In this document: piece by piece, positions 1 to 8,366 of the stretch
Position numbering within the stretch: position 1 is the stretch's first letter
Layout: every line of letters begins with the position of its first letter
Origin: Hyphomicrobiales bacterium
Lineage (GTDB): Bacteria; Pseudomonadota; Alphaproteobacteria; Rhizobiales; Xanthobacteraceae
NCBI GenBank assembly: GCA_016185205.1
Contig: JACPOA010000009.1
Coordinates: forward strand, 1-32,348
Length of the DNA stretch: 32,348 nt
Direction: 5' to 3'
Notes under the pieces: generated by a model
The model's database searches: none
Seen by the model: only the letters and a program-made list of their open reading frames with translations
Told to the model about the DNA's origin: nothing
Position numbers and translations under genes: made by a program

Positions 1-129
1 AGCGCAGAAGTCAGCAGAGGGCATAGTAGGCGGAGCGCGCTTCGCCGAAGGCCCGAACGTTGGCAGGACGCTCGAATGTGGAGACCTCGGACCGGCCATG
101 CGGCCGAATATCCAGGTGCCTGGCCTTTG
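1..129. repeat. Terminal direct repeat, copy A
   Basis: The first 129 bases are identical to the last 129 bases of the window (32220-32348). The repeat lies inside a group II intron, between its domain I-like 5' part at the right end of the window and its domain V/VI at the left end. The match runs to both physical ends, so it is either the overlap of a closed assembly path or a shared segment of two intron copies. Confidence 0.95.
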
Positions 130-250
130 GGGTGACGGGAACGGGTGACGCCCGGACGGCGTTGCTCGAAGGGACCGAAACCGGTGCGGCGGGCTCCATG
201 ATTAAAGCCTCCGGCGTTGACGCGAAAGATCGCCAACGCTTAATCCAGCG

Positions 251-284
251 AACCGCCGTATACGGACCCGTATGTACGGTGGTG
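251..284 (+). ncRNA. Group II intron domain V
   Basis: The hairpin folds with a lower stem at about 253-260/275-282, an upper stem at about 261-264/269-272, a GACC loop and a two-base bulge on the 3' side. The lower stem contains a C-G-C triad at 254-256 whose central G pairs with U280. This is the G-U wobble expected for the catalytic triad of domain V. The bases on either side of the bulge can shift by one pair. Confidence 0.8.
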
Positions 285-348
285 TGGGAGGGGAGGAGCC
301 GCGAGGCTCCCCCCTATCCCGATTCATAACGCGAACATATCATATTCT

Positions 349-443
349 CCGTCATGCCCGCGCTTGTCGCGGGCATCCACGGCTTGGCGACATTCGAAAA
401 AAGTAAGACGTGGATGGCCGGGACAAGCCCGGCCATGACGACG
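349..443. repeat. Alphaproteobacterial palindromic intergenic repeat pair
   Basis: Two hairpins face each other. ATGCCCGCG/CGCGGGCAT lies at 353-375 and ATGGCCGGG/CCCGGCCAT at 413-437, and they are joined by CATCCACGG...ACGTGGATG so that the whole unit is itself an inverted repeat (CCGTCATG...CATGACGACGG). Elements of this form are scattered between genes in Bradyrhizobium, Rhodopseudomonas and relatives. The family assignment is from memory; the structure is seen directly. Confidence 0.75.
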
Positions 444-828
444 GTGAGACACCGGCGTCAACTTATCCTCGCCCCATTCGAAAAACCCCTTTCATTTCAA
501 TGTGAAAAAATACTTATCCTCCCCCTCCCAAACGACCTTATATTCCTAGTCGCCCGATCCCATGAGGGGACGCGAACCGGTTGCACCGTTCGTGGGGTTC
601 GGGTCGGCGCCCGCGGGCGTGGCGAGCAGGCCACGCTCCCGGGCGGCGTCGGGCTCCGCCCGCCGGCACTAGGACCGGCCGCGAGGAGCTCGCTGACGGG
701 TGGGGCCCGGTTGCTCGCCCGAAAGCGCGGCCCGACGCTGGAAGACGCCGGACGGCGCGCCGAGAGGCGCCACGCGGTCGCAAATGACCGTGTGCCGGAA
801 TGACTGCGCGCTGATTGGCGCGCCGTCC

Positions 829-850
829 CCCTCCCTTTTCCGAGGGAGGG
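829..850. repeat. Short perfect hairpin
   Basis: CCCTCCC at 829-835 and GGGAGGG at 844-850 form a 7-bp stem around TTTTCCGA. It lies about 100 bases beyond the stop of aapP in the direction of aap transcription. It has no T-run after it on that strand, so a terminator role is only a possibility; it may equally be another intergenic repeat. Confidence 0.4.
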
Positions 851-951
851 TGAAATGAGGAAACCTCGGGCGCACGCCGCGCCGCGAGAACGAGGGAGTG
901 TGTCTGGATGAAACTTTCTTCAACACGCTGGCCGCTCACTCGGCACGAACC

Positions 952-1728
952 TCACCGCAAAATCTGGCTGAGGAACAGCTTGGTGCGCTCGTGCTGCGGG
1001 TGGTTGAAGAATTCCTCGGGCGCGTTGGCCTCGACGATCTGGCCCTCGTCCATCAGCACCACGCGGTTGGCCACCTGGCGGGCGAAACCCATCTCGTGGC
1101 TGACCACGATCATGGTGGTGCCGTCGAGCGCCAGCTCGACCATGGTGTCGAGCACCTCCTTGACCATTTCCGGATCGAGCGCCGAAGTCGGCTCGTCGAA
1201 CAACATGACTTTTGGATTCATGCACAGCGCGCGCGCGATCGCCACCCGCTGCTGCTGGCCGCCCGACAGCTGGCCGGGATACTTCTTGGCCTGCTCGGGG
1301 ATGTGCACGCGCTTGAGATATTGCATCGCCAGCTCCTCGGCCTGCGCCTTCGGCAGCTTGCGCACCCAGATCGGCGCCAGCGTGCAGTTCTCCAGCACGG
1401 TGAGGTGCGGAAACAAATTGAACTGCTGGAACACCATGCCGACCTCGCGCCGCACTTCGTCGATGCGCTTGAGGTCGGAGGTCAGCTCAACGCCGTTGAC
1501 GACGATGCGGCCCTGCTGGTGGCGCTCGATGGCGTTGATGCAGCGGATGAGCGTCGACTTGCCGCCGCCCGACGGGCCGGCGATCACGATGCGCTCGCCG
1601 CGCCGCACCGTCAGGTTGACGTCGCGCAGCACATGAAACGCGCCGAACCATTTGTGCACGCCGATCAGCTCGACCACCGGCTTGTCCGCCGGCGGCGGCA
1701 TGGCGGCTGCTGTCGTTTTCTCGCTCAT
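952..1728 (-). CDS. aapP: General L-amino acid ABC transporter ATPase
   Basis: This 258-residue cytoplasmic ATPase powers uptake of polar amino acids. It has a Walker A at residues 51-59 (GPSGGGKST), a Q-loop in [16 protein letters not shown], the ABC signature [15 protein letters not shown], a Walker B ending in DEPTSALD and the switch histidine in VVSHEMGFA. Length and motif order are those of the polar amino acid uptake family (HisP/GlnQ/AapP). The start is the ATG overlapping the stop of the upstream permease (ATGA), which argues for translational coupling and against the much longer open frame that continues upstream in the permease's antisense phase. It is the last gene of the minus-strand order J-Q-M-P. 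The symbol rests on gene order and family. Confidence 0.93.
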   Translation of the reverse strand: MSEKTTAAAMPPPADKPVVELIGVHKWFGAFHVLRDVNLTVRRGERIVIAGPSGGGKSTLIRCINAIERHQQGRIVVNGVELTSDLKRIDEVRREVGMVFQQFNLFPHLTVLENCTLAPIWVRKLPKAQAEELAMQYLKRVHIPEQAKKYPGQLSGGQQQRVAIARALCMNPKVMLFDEPTSALDPEMVKEVLDTMVELALDGTTMIVVSHEMGFARQVANRVVLMDEGQIVEANAPEEFFNHPQHERTKLFLSQILR

Positions 1729-2894
1729 CGCCGCTCCTGCCCGGCCGACAGCCGCAGTTCCATATGCCTGGCATAACGCGCCATCGCATAGCAGAATACC
1801 CAATAGAACAGCGCCGCCACCGCATAGCCGGTCGGGCTGGTGACCGGCGTCGCCCATTTCGGATCGATGCGCGCCACCTCGATGGTGCGCAGCAGGTCGA
1901 AAATGCCGACGATGAACACCAGCGTGGTGTCCTTGAACAGGCCGATGGTGGTGTTGACGATGTTGGGGATGGTCACGCGCAGCGCCTGCGGCAAAATGAC
2001 CAGCCCCATTTGCGGCCAGAATTTCAGGCCGAGCGCGGTGGCCGCCTCGTATTGGCCGCGCGGGATCGCCTGCAAGCCGGCGCGCACCACTTCCGCCATG
2101 TATGCGGAGGCGAACAACGCGATGCCGATCAGCGCGCGCAGCAGCTTGTCCGGCGTCAAATCCTCCGGCACGAACAGCGGCAGCATCACGCTCGCCATGA
2201 ACAGCACGGTGATCAGCGGCACGCCGCGCACGAATTCGATGAAGATCACCGAGAACAGCCGCACCGCCGGCATGCGCGAGCGGCGGCCGAGCGCCAGTAC
2301 GATGCCGAGCGGCAGCGACACCACGATGCCGACCGTGGAGACCACGACGGTCACCAGCACGCCGCCCCACAGCGAGGTGTCGACGGTCTCAAGCCCGAGC
2401 GCCGGCGCGCCACTCAACAGGATGAACGAGCAAACCGGCAGCACGACGAAGAAATACAAGGCGCCGAGATCGCGCCGCGGCGCCTCCAGCCACAGCAGCC
2501 AGGCGACGCCGATCGCCAGCATGGCGAAGAACACATCGACCCGCCAGCGTTGCGGGATCGGATAGGAGCCGTAGGTGAAATAATTCAGCCGCTCCCACAC
2601 GAACGGCCAGCAGGCGCCGACATGCGGGCGTTGCTCGCTCGCCATGCAGGCGGTGCGGTCGTGGCCAACCCACACCGCATCGATGAACAGGAAGTCGATC
2701 GTGCTCTTGCCGATCCAGACGATCAGCGCCAGCATGACAACAGTCAGGACGATGTTGAATGCACTCGAAAACAGATTGGCGCGCAGCCAGCCCCACGGCC
2801 CCCGCATCGCCAGCGGCGGCGGCAGCGCGCCGATCGGCGCGCGTTGCACGAAGGCTAGGTCCGCATATGCGCGTTCACCCGCCACCCCGGTCAT
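1725..2894 (-). CDS. aapM: General L-amino acid ABC transporter permease AapM
   Basis: A 389-residue inner-membrane permease. The N-terminal third has two membrane segments around a hydrophilic loop with [15 protein letters not shown]-like cysteines. The C-terminal half carries the His/Glu/Gln/Arg-opine 3-TM domain, with [11 protein letters not shown] and the EAA loop [23 protein letters not shown] that contacts the ATPase. The extended N-terminal region before the permease domain is characteristic of AapM/BztC compared with the shorter HisM/GlnP proteins. It overlaps aapQ by 4 bases upstream and aapP by 4 bases downstream. It should form the heterodimeric channel with AapQ. Confidence 0.92.
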   Translation of the reverse strand: MTGVAGERAYADLAFVQRAPIGALPPPLAMRGPWGWLRANLFSSAFNIVLTVVMLALIVWIGKSTIDFLFIDAVWVGHDRTACMASEQRPHVGACWPFVWERLNYFTYGSYPIPQRWRVDVFFAMLAIGVAWLLWLEAPRRDLGALYFFVVLPVCSFILLSGAPALGLETVDTSLWGGVLVTVVVSTVGIVVSLPLGIVLALGRRSRMPAVRLFSVIFIEFVRGVPLITVLFMASVMLPLFVPEDLTPDKLLRALIGIALFASAYMAEVVRAGLQAIPRGQYEAATALGLKFWPQMGLVILPQALRVTIPNIVNTTIGLFKDTTLVFIVGIFDLLRTIEVARIDPKWATPVTSPTGYAVAALFYWVFCYAMARYARHMELRLSAGQERR

Positions 2895-4084
2895 GCCCGC
2901 TCTCCCACCGGCGCGATCAGCCGGTTGTAGATGTTCATCACGAGCGACGCGGTGAGGCTGATCACCAGATAGACCGCCATGGTGAGCGCCACCACCTCCA
3001 CCGCCTGGCCGGTCTGGTTGAGCACGGTGCCGGTGAACACCTGCACCAAATCGGGATAGCCGATCGCCACCGCCAGCGAGGAGTTCTTCACCAGATTGAG
3101 ATATTGGCTGGTGAGCGGCGGGATGATGACGCGCATGGCCTGCGGCATCACGATGAAGCGCAGCGCGAGGTTCGGCCGCAATCCGAGCGCGTGCGCCGCC
3201 TCGACCTGCCCGCTCGGCACCGACTGGATGCCGGCGCGCACCGCCTCGGCGATGAAAGCCGCGGTGTAGATCACCAGGCCGAACAGCAGCGCGGCGAATT
3301 CCGGCAGCACCTCGACGCCGCCGGTGATGTTGAAGCGGCCGCGCTCGGGGAATTCAAACACGGCCGGAAATCCATGCAGCGCCACGAATATCAAAGGCGG
3401 CAAGATCACCAGCGCCGCGATGACCTTCAGCACCGGCGCCGGCTTTCCGGTCAGCGCCTGCCGGCGTTTCGCCCAGATGCGATACACCACCGCCGCCACC
3501 ATGCCGGCGAGGAGCGTCAGCGCCAAAGCGCCGCTGCCCGCTTGCAGGACCGCGCGCGGCAGCACCAAGCCCCGATTATTGAGAAACACGCTGCCGGCCA
3601 CGACGTAGCTGTCGCGCGTATCGGGCAGCGTCTTGAGCACGGCGTTGTACCAGAACAGCAGTTGCAACAGCAGCGGCAGATTGCGGATCAGTTCGACGTA
3701 GCCGGCCGCCACCTTCGCCACCAGCCAGTTGCTCGACAGCCGCGCGATGCCGATCACGAACCCGAGCACGGTCGCGAATATGATGCCGAGCCCTCCGACC
3801 AGCAGCGTGTTGAGCAGGCCGACCCAGAAGGCGCGGCCGTAGGTCGAGCCGCGCGAGGAATATTCGATCAGCGTCTGGCTGATGTCGAAGCCGGCCGTGG
3901 TGTTCCAGAATCCGAAGCCGGTCGCGATGCGCGCGCGTGCCAGATTGTCGGCGGCATTGCTGATGGCCGCATACACCAGCAGACCGACGGCCACGCACAG
4001 CAGCACCTGATAGACAATGCTGCGCAGCGTCGGATTGGTCAGGAGCGATCGCCTCGGCCGGACTGTCGTCTCGGCGGCGCTCAT
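2891..4084 (-). CDS. aapQ: General L-amino acid ABC transporter permease AapQ
   Basis: A 397-residue inner-membrane permease and partner of AapM. After a first membrane segment (VYQVLLCVAVGLLVYAAISNA) there is a periplasmic stretch typical of AapQ/BztB. The permease domain follows, with the EAA loop EAVRAGIQSVPSGQVEAAHALGL near residue 300 and the conserved MPQAMRVIIPPLTSQYLNLVKNSSLA region. The start codon lies only 6 bases after the aapJ stop with no clear ribosome site, so translation probably depends on aapJ. The aapJ-aapQ gap is often longer in other rhizobial operons, where a stem-loop can sit between binding protein and permease genes; none is visible here. Confidence 0.92.
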   Translation of the reverse strand: MSAAETTVRPRRSLLTNPTLRSIVYQVLLCVAVGLLVYAAISNAADNLARARIATGFGFWNTTAGFDISQTLIEYSSRGSTYGRAFWVGLLNTLLVGGLGIIFATVLGFVIGIARLSSNWLVAKVAAGYVELIRNLPLLLQLLFWYNAVLKTLPDTRDSYVVAGSVFLNNRGLVLPRAVLQAGSGALALTLLAGMVAAVVYRIWAKRRQALTGKPAPVLKVIAALVILPPLIFVALHGFPAVFEFPERGRFNITGGVEVLPEFAALLFGLVIYTAAFIAEAVRAGIQSVPSGQVEAAHALGLRPNLALRFIVMPQAMRVIIPPLTSQYLNLVKNSSLAVAIGYPDLVQVFTGTVLNQTGQAVEVVALTMAVYLVISLTASLVMNIYNRLIAPVGERA

Positions 4085-4090
4085 CGGAAC

Positions 4091-5113
4091 TCAGCGGACC
4101 GGCGGCGCGTATTGGATACCGCCCTTGTTCCACAGCGCGTTCAGCCCGCGGCTGATCTTGAGCGAGGAGCCCTGCCCAACATTGCGCTCGAACGCCTCGC
4201 CGTAATTGCCGACATGCTTGACGATGCGCACCACCCAATCCTTGGTCAGCCCGAGCTGCTCGCCGAAATTGCCGTCGGCGCCGACCAGCCGCTTGATTTC
4301 CGGATTGTCGGACTTGAGCGCGTCGGAAATCGTCTTCGACGTAATGTTGAGTTCCTCGGCGTTGATCATCGCGAAATGCACCCACTTCACGATGTCGAAC
4401 CACTGGTCGTCGCCGTGGCGCACGGCCGGGCCGAGCGGCTCCTTCGAGATGATATCGGGCAGAATGATGCTGTCACCGGCATTGGCCAGGCGCAGCCGCT
4501 CGGCATACAGCCCGGACGCGTCGGTGGTGTAGGCATCGCAGCGCCCGGCGTCATAGGCCTTAATCGCTTCGTCGGCGGTGGCGAAGGTGACGGTCTTGAG
4601 CTGCATCTTATGGGCGTTGAAATAGTCGGCGAGATTGAGCTCGGTGGTGGTGCCCTGCTGCACGCAGACCGAGGCGCCGGCGAGTTCGAGCGCAGAATTC
4701 ACTTTCAGCGCCTTGCGCACCATGAAGCCCTGGCCGTCGTAATAATTGACGCCGGTGAAATTGAGACCGAGCGAGGTGTCGCGCGACGAAGTCCACGTGG
4801 TGTTGCGGGCCAGCAGATCGACTTCGCCGGATTGCAGCGCGGTGAAGCGATCCTTGGCGGTGAGCGCCACGAATTTCACCTTGGCCGGATCGTTGAAGAT
4901 CGCGGCGGCGACCGCGCGGCAGAAATCGACGTCGAGGCCGGCCCACTTGCCCTGCGCGTCCGGCAGCCCGAAGCCGGCGAGCGTGCCGTTGGACCCGCAA
5001 TTCAACATGCCGCGGTCCTTCACGGTCTTCAGCGTCTGGGCGGATGCGCTCTGCGCCGCAAGCGCGACGGCAAGAACCACAGCAAGAGCGAGAATACTGG
5101 CAATGCGTTTCAT
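4091..5113 (-). CDS. aapJ: Periplasmic amino acid-binding protein AapJ
   Basis: A 340-residue solute-binding protein that captures L-amino acids in the periplasm for AapQMP. The start at 5113 gives a clean signal peptide (MKRIASILALAVVLAVALA, cut after about SASA-25) and has a GGAGG ribosome site at 5121-5125, 7 bases upstream. The longer open frame starting at 5167 would bury the signal peptide and is not preferred. The mature part opens with TLKTVKDRGMLNCGSNG and contains the family 3 binding-protein pattern GLDVDFCRAVAAAIF and ALQSGEVDLLARNTTWT. It is the first gene of the operon and divergent from metC. Confidence 0.93.
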   Translation of the reverse strand: MKRIASILALAVVLAVALAAQSASAQTLKTVKDRGMLNCGSNGTLAGFGLPDAQGKWAGLDVDFCRAVAAAIFNDPAKVKFVALTAKDRFTALQSGEVDLLARNTTWTSSRDTSLGLNFTGVNYYDGQGFMVRKALKVNSALELAGASVCVQQGTTTELNLADYFNAHKMQLKTVTFATADEAIKAYDAGRCDAYTTDASGLYAERLRLANAGDSIILPDIISKEPLGPAVRHGDDQWFDIVKWVHFAMINAEELNITSKTISDALKSDNPEIKRLVGADGNFGEQLGLTKDWVVRIVKHVGNYGEAFERNVGQGSSLKISRGLNALWNKGGIQYAPPVR

Positions 5114-5287
5114 CTGGTGGCCTCCACAGCGCATAATGGGATGCGGCGCCCTTTCAGGATCGGCCAAACATTTCCGCCGCCGCCGGGCCTTTCGCCCCGC
5201 GGTGGGAAAACGTCAATCCCTGGCTGAATTTCTCCAAGCCTGTCGACTATCGGCATCTCAGAACGATCGGAATGTCAGGTCAAGGGG

Positions 5288-5318
5288 TTGACGCTTGCGG
5301 CGGATGCGGACGTATATG
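5288..5318 (+). promoter_or_regulatory. Possible sigma-70 promoter of metC
   Basis: TTGACG at 5288-5293 is followed after 18-19 bases by GTATAT/TATATG (5312-5318), about 55 bases before the metC start. The spacing is slightly long. The whole divergent aapJ-metC intergenic region is 258 bases, and I see no riboswitch fold in it. A matching promoter for aapJ is not obvious. Confidence 0.3.
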
Positions 5319-5371
5319 CCGTTTGCACCGCGGTTCCATGAACCCTCATCAGACCGGACCCTCGAGCCATC

Positions 5372-6559
5372 ATGGCGAAGACGCCCAAAACCCCGCTTAA
5401 GCCGGAAACCCGCCTGGTCACATCCGGCCGCGATCCGCAGGCCTATCACGGCTACGTCAATCCGCCGGTGTATCACGCCTCGACCCTGCTCTATCCCACC
5501 GCCGAGGATCAGGTTGCCCACCGCGGCCGCTACAGCTACGGGCGGCGCGGCACGCCCACCTCCGAAGCATTGGAAAGCGCGCTCACCAACCTTGAAGGCG
5601 AAGGCTGCGCCGGGGTCGCGCTGCTGCCCTCGGGGCTGGCCGCGATCTCGACCGCGCTGTTGGCCACCGCCGGCGCCGGCGACCACATCCTGGTCAGCGA
5701 CAGCGTCTATCGGCCGACCCGCACTTTCTGCGACGGCGTATTCAAACGCATGGGCGTCGAGACCACCTACTATGATCCGCTGATCGGCGCCGACATTGGC
5801 AAGCTGTTTAAACCCAACACGCGGGCGGTGTTCGTCGAAGCGCCCGGCTCGCAAAGCTTCGAGATGCAGGACATCCCGGCCATCGCCACGGTCGCGCATG
5901 ACAAAGGCGCAGCTGTGCTGATGGACAATACCTGGGCGACGCCGCTCTATTTCCGCGCCTTCGCGAAAGGCGTCGACCTGTCGATCCAGGCCGGCACCAA
6001 ATATATCGGCGGTCATGCCGACGTCATGTTCGGATGCGTGTCGGCCAATACGGCGACGCTGTCGGCACTGAAGAACACGGTCTACACCATGGGCCTGTGT
6101 GTCGGTCCCGACGACATGTATCTGGCGCTGCGCGGGTTGCGCACGCTCAGCCTGCGGCTCGCGCGCCATTACCAGTCAGGCATGCGCGTCGCGCGCTGGC
6201 TCGCGCAGCGGCCGGAGGTTTTGCGGGTGCTGCATCCGGCAATCGAGAGCGACCCCGGCCACGCAATCTGGCAGCGGGATTTCTCCGGCGCATGCGGGTT
6301 GTTCAGCATCGTGCTCAAGCCCACGAGCCAGAAATCCGTTTATGCCTTCATGAACGAGCTGACGCTGTTCGGCATGGGCTATTCGTGGGGCGGTTTCGAG
6401 AGCCTGGTGATCTCGTTCGACTGCGCCGAGTATCGCACCGCCACCCAATGGGCGCCGGGCGGCCCGACGCTGCGCTTTCATATCGGCCTGGAGGACCCGG
6501 ACGACCTGATCGCCGATCTCGAACGCGGCTTTGCCGCCTATGCCGCGGTAGCAGAATAG
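5372..6559 (+). CDS. metC: Cystathionine beta-lyase
   Basis: A 395-residue cytoplasmic PLP enzyme of the Cys/Met metabolism family. It should cleave cystathionine (and often cystine) to homocysteine, pyruvate and ammonia. The PLP lysine is K210 in SIQAGTKYIGGHAD, with D185 in DNTWATPLYF and Y56/R58 in RYSYGRRGT. These are the positions known for the E. coli enzyme. Length is normal. The ATG has no strong ribosome site before it. It is divergent from the aap operon, an arrangement known from rhizobia, which links amino-acid or cystine uptake with sulfur amino-acid metabolism. A cystathionine gamma-synthase cannot be excluded by sequence alone, but the K210 register and length favour the lyase. 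Confidence 0.9.
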   Translation: MAKTPKTPLKPETRLVTSGRDPQAYHGYVNPPVYHASTLLYPTAEDQVAHRGRYSYGRRGTPTSEALESALTNLEGEGCAGVALLPSGLAAISTALLATAGAGDHILVSDSVYRPTRTFCDGVFKRMGVETTYYDPLIGADIGKLFKPNTRAVFVEAPGSQSFEMQDIPAIATVAHDKGAAVLMDNTWATPLYFRAFAKGVDLSIQAGTKYIGGHADVMFGCVSANTATLSALKNTVYTMGLCVGPDDMYLALRGLRTLSLRLARHYQSGMRVARWLAQRPEVLRVLHPAIESDPGHAIWQRDFSGACGLFSIVLKPTSQKSVYAFMNELTLFGMGYSWGGFESLVISFDCAEYRTATQWAPGGPTLRFHIGLEDPDDLIADLERGFAAYAAVAE

Positions 6560-6683
6560 AGTACGTTACAACCATAAGAGGCCGATATGAACTCGGCTTG
6601 CGCCGAGTCATTCGCCCGCTGGCGCATTCGAACATGGCGCCCACAAAAACAAATGTAACGTCCATCACAGGGAGACAATTCTC

Positions 6684-7205
6684 ATGAACATGAAACACGC
6701 CGTCATAGGTATCCTGGCTGCCGCTTGCTTCATCGCAACGTCGATATTGATGCCGAGCCTCGGGAATGCCCAAGCCGACCCGAAAGTCGAGAAATCAATG
6801 GCGGATTTGAAGGCCGCAACCGTGAAATTGGGGGCGCCCAAGCTCGACGGAAAGGAAGCCGTCAGCGGCAAAGATGCCTCCGCGCTCTATTTCGGCACGA
6901 CCAAAATCAACAACAATTTCGAAGTCGTTGACGCGGTCGTCAAAGCCAATGGCGGCACCGCCACGCTGTTCGCCAAGACCGGCGACGAATACATTCGCGT
7001 GTCCACCAATGTGCCGAAGGACAATGGCCGCGCGACCGGGACCATTCTGGACCCCAAGGGCAAGGCCATCGTCGAAATCAACGCGGGCAAGGCGTTCTAC
7101 GGCGAAGTCGACATTCTGGGTAAGCCCTACGTCACCGGCTATGAGCCGATCAAGGACAGCTCCGGCGGCGTCATCGGCATCTACTATGTCGGCTACGCGA
7201 AATAA
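6684..7205 (+). CDS. Exported single Cache-domain protein
   Basis: A 173-residue protein with a signal peptide (hydrophobic VIGILAAACFIATSILM, cut near NAQA-31) and a mature region resembling a periplasmic Cache sensor domain. The pattern FGTTKINNNFEVVDAVV, GGTATLFAKTGDEYIRVSTN, TGTILDPKGKAI and GKPYVTGYEPIKDSSGGVIG is typical of the Cache found in chemoreceptors. It stops right after the Cache fold, with no membrane anchor, HAMP or signalling domain. A GGGAGA ribosome site precedes the start. It stands alone between metC and the convergent envelope cluster. Role unknown; a free ligand-binding periplasmic protein acting on a separate receptor is one possibility. Confidence 0.8.
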   Translation: MNMKHAVIGILAAACFIATSILMPSLGNAQADPKVEKSMADLKAATVKLGAPKLDGKEAVSGKDASALYFGTTKINNNFEVVDAVVKANGGTATLFAKTGDEYIRVSTNVPKDNGRATGTILDPKGKAIVEINAGKAFYGEVDILGKPYVTGYEPIKDSSGGVIGIYYVGYAK

Positions 7206-7232
7206 TTCATCGCGCTAAAATTCTGACTGTGG

Positions 7233-7266
7233 ACTGCCAGGCTACGCAAGAAGCTCGGCAGTTTTT
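7233..7266 (+). terminator. Possible rho-independent terminator after the Cache gene
   Basis: ACTGCC at 7233-7238 pairs with GGCAGT at 7257-7262 and is followed by TTTT. The 18-base loop can form a further short GCT/AGC pair. It sits between convergent genes and overlaps the stop codon of the facing gene. Confidence 0.45.
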
Positions 7267-7598
7267 CATGCCGCGGCGGGTCCTGCCTGCCGTTCGCGTT
7301 TGATGAAATAGAGATTGCGCAGATAGACGAACACGCCGAATCCCTGACCCAAAATAAACACCGGATCCTTGATGTAAAGCGCGTAGCCGAATAACAGCAA
7401 GCCGCCGCCGATTGAAAAAAACCAGAACGCCAGCGGGATGACACTCTTGCCGGCGCGTTCGGAGGCGATCCACTGCACCACGAAGCGCATGGTGAAGAGC
7501 GCCTGCCCGCAATAGCCGAGCAGCACCACCCAGGTGAGCTTCACCAGGAACACGTCGTAGAAATAATTGCCAACCGTCTGCGATAAATCGACCAGCAT
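7266..7598 (-). CDS. LAB_N-domain small membrane protein
   Basis: A 110-residue inner-membrane protein with about three membrane segments (around residues 18-37, 55-72 and 78-95). It matches the lipid A disaccharide synthase N-terminal-like domain, with its conserved WVVLLGYCGQALFTMRFVVQWI, ERAGKSVIP and FWFFSIGGGLLL. Small proteins of this type usually accompany a dolichyl-phosphate-mannose-synthase-like glycosyltransferase, as here. The upstream gene's TAA abuts this ATG with no gap, and GGAGG lies just before the stop. A role as membrane partner of the GT2, in making or translocating a polyprenyl-phosphate sugar, is inferred from this pairing. It is not the LpxB enzyme. Confidence 0.85.
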   Translation of the reverse strand: MLVDLSQTVGNYFYDVFLVKLTWVVLLGYCGQALFTMRFVVQWIASERAGKSVIPLAFWFFSIGGGLLLFGYALYIKDPVFILGQGFGVFVYLRNLYFIKRERQAGPAAA

Positions 7599-8330
7599 TT
7601 AATCCTCCGAGATTTCTGCAACACGCTTCTTGCGGCGGATCAGCCACCACACGCCGGCGAGATCCATGATGCCGACCCATAGCCGGTCCCACAGTCCGTA
7701 GTTCGACACGCCCGTGCCGCGCGGCCGATCGACCACGTCGACATAGCCGATCGTGTAACCCTCGCGCCGCACCAGCGCCGGCAGGAACCGATGCAGGCCG
7801 TCGAAATACGGCAGGCTCAGGAACAGATCGCGGCGGAACGCTTTCAGCCCACAGCCGGTGTCGCGCGTGCCGTCGCGCAGCACGGCGCCACGCACCGCGT
7901 TGGCGATGCGCGACTGCAGTTTCTTGAAGCCGCTCGACTTGCGCCCGACCCGCTGGCCGGCGATCAGTCCGACGCGCGGCGCGCCCGCTTCGAGTGCCCG
8001 CACCATGGCCGGGATGAAGCCGGGATCGTTCTGCCCATCGCCGTCGAGCGTCGCCACCAGAGGTGCGCGCGCCGCCGCCACGCCGCTGCGCACCGCGCAG
8101 GACTGGCCGCAGGATTGCAGGTGACGCACCCGGCGCAGCCAGGGATGTGAAGCCATCAGCCGCTTGAGCTCGGCATCGGTGTCATCGCTGGAGCCGTCAT
8201 TGACGTAGACCACCTCGAACCGCCATAGGCCGTCGAGCGCGGCGGCGATCTCGGCCACCAGCGGGGCGATATTGCCGGCCTCGTTGCGGACCGGCACCAC
8301 GACGGACACCGCCGGATCGTTCGTATTCAT
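7599..8330 (-). CDS. Polyprenyl-phosphate glycosyltransferase, GT2 (DPM-like)
   Basis: A 243-residue GT-A fold glycosyltransferase. It opens with VSVVVPVRNEAGNIAPLV, has the nucleotide-binding VYVNDGSSDDT, the metal-binding D96-G-D98 in ATLDGDGQNDPG, and RDTGCGLKAFRRDLF further on. This is the dolichyl-phosphate-mannose synthase type, which loads a sugar from a nucleotide donor onto a polyprenyl phosphate. There is no clear C-terminal membrane pair, in agreement with a separate LAB_N membrane partner encoded immediately after it. Rhizobial relatives make dodecaprenyl-phosphate galacturonic acid for LPS. The sugar used here cannot be read from the sequence. The 36-base gap to the PAP2 gene allows co-transcription. 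Confidence 0.87.
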   Translation of the reverse strand: MNTNDPAVSVVVPVRNEAGNIAPLVAEIAAALDGLWRFEVVYVNDGSSDDTDAELKRLMASHPWLRRVRHLQSCGQSCAVRSGVAAARAPLVATLDGDGQNDPGFIPAMVRALEAGAPRVGLIAGQRVGRKSSGFKKLQSRIANAVRGAVLRDGTRDTGCGLKAFRRDLFLSLPYFDGLHRFLPALVRREGYTIGYVDVVDRPRGTGVSNYGLWDRLWVGIMDLAGVWWLIRRKKRVAEISED

Positions 8331-8366
8331 TTTGCTGGTCCTGTGGGCCGCCGCGCCCGCTTCTTA

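Larger units (their letters stand above)
1..323 (+). mobile_element. Group II intron, 3' part
   Basis: This is the downstream part of a group II intron. A domain V hairpin lies at about 251-284. It is followed by a domain VI-like hairpin: GGGA at 286-289 pairs with TCCC at 317-320, around an inner GAGCC-GCGA-GGCTC stem at 296-309. An unpaired A at 316 sits 8 nt before the end and is a good branch-point candidate. The intron would end at about 323 with AT, matching the usual AY 3' end. No reverse transcriptase reading frame is present. Only about 60 bases separate the last upstream intron-like sequence from domain V, where domain IV normally carries the maturase gene. Together with 31745-32348 it would form an almost complete ORF-less intron. 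Confidence 0.8.
324..951. other. Gene-free intergenic region
   Basis: I see no credible gene in these 628 bases. They hold a pair of palindromic repeats (349-443), a very GC-rich stretch (about 560-820) with several internal inverted repeats such as GGCGCC-type and CGCGGCC-type palindromes, and a perfect small hairpin at 829-850. Open frames across the GC-rich stretch have arginine- and proline-rich translations on both strands, which is typical of non-coding high-GC DNA. The region lies between the intron end and the 3' end of aapP. Confidence 0.7.

Noticed and set aside
60-329. 89-codon frame at the left end
   Set aside because: It covers domains V and VI of the intron, so the apparent conserved C-terminus (AVYGPVCTVVWEGRSREAPP) is translated ribozyme sequence.
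952-2370. A 472-codon frame that extends the ATPase upstream
   Set aside because: The upstream 214 codons overlap the permease gene in another phase and read as low-complexity Arg/Ala sequence. The ATGA overlap gives the proper ATPase start.
2759-5227. An 822-codon plus-strand open frame
   Set aside because: It runs antisense to aapQ and aapJ, which have clear family motifs. Its translation is rich in His, Arg and Gln, typical of the antisense strand of high-GC genes.
5114-5371. SAM-II or other methionine riboswitch ahead of metC
   Set aside because: I looked for a SAM-type fold in the divergent region and saw no matching conserved core.
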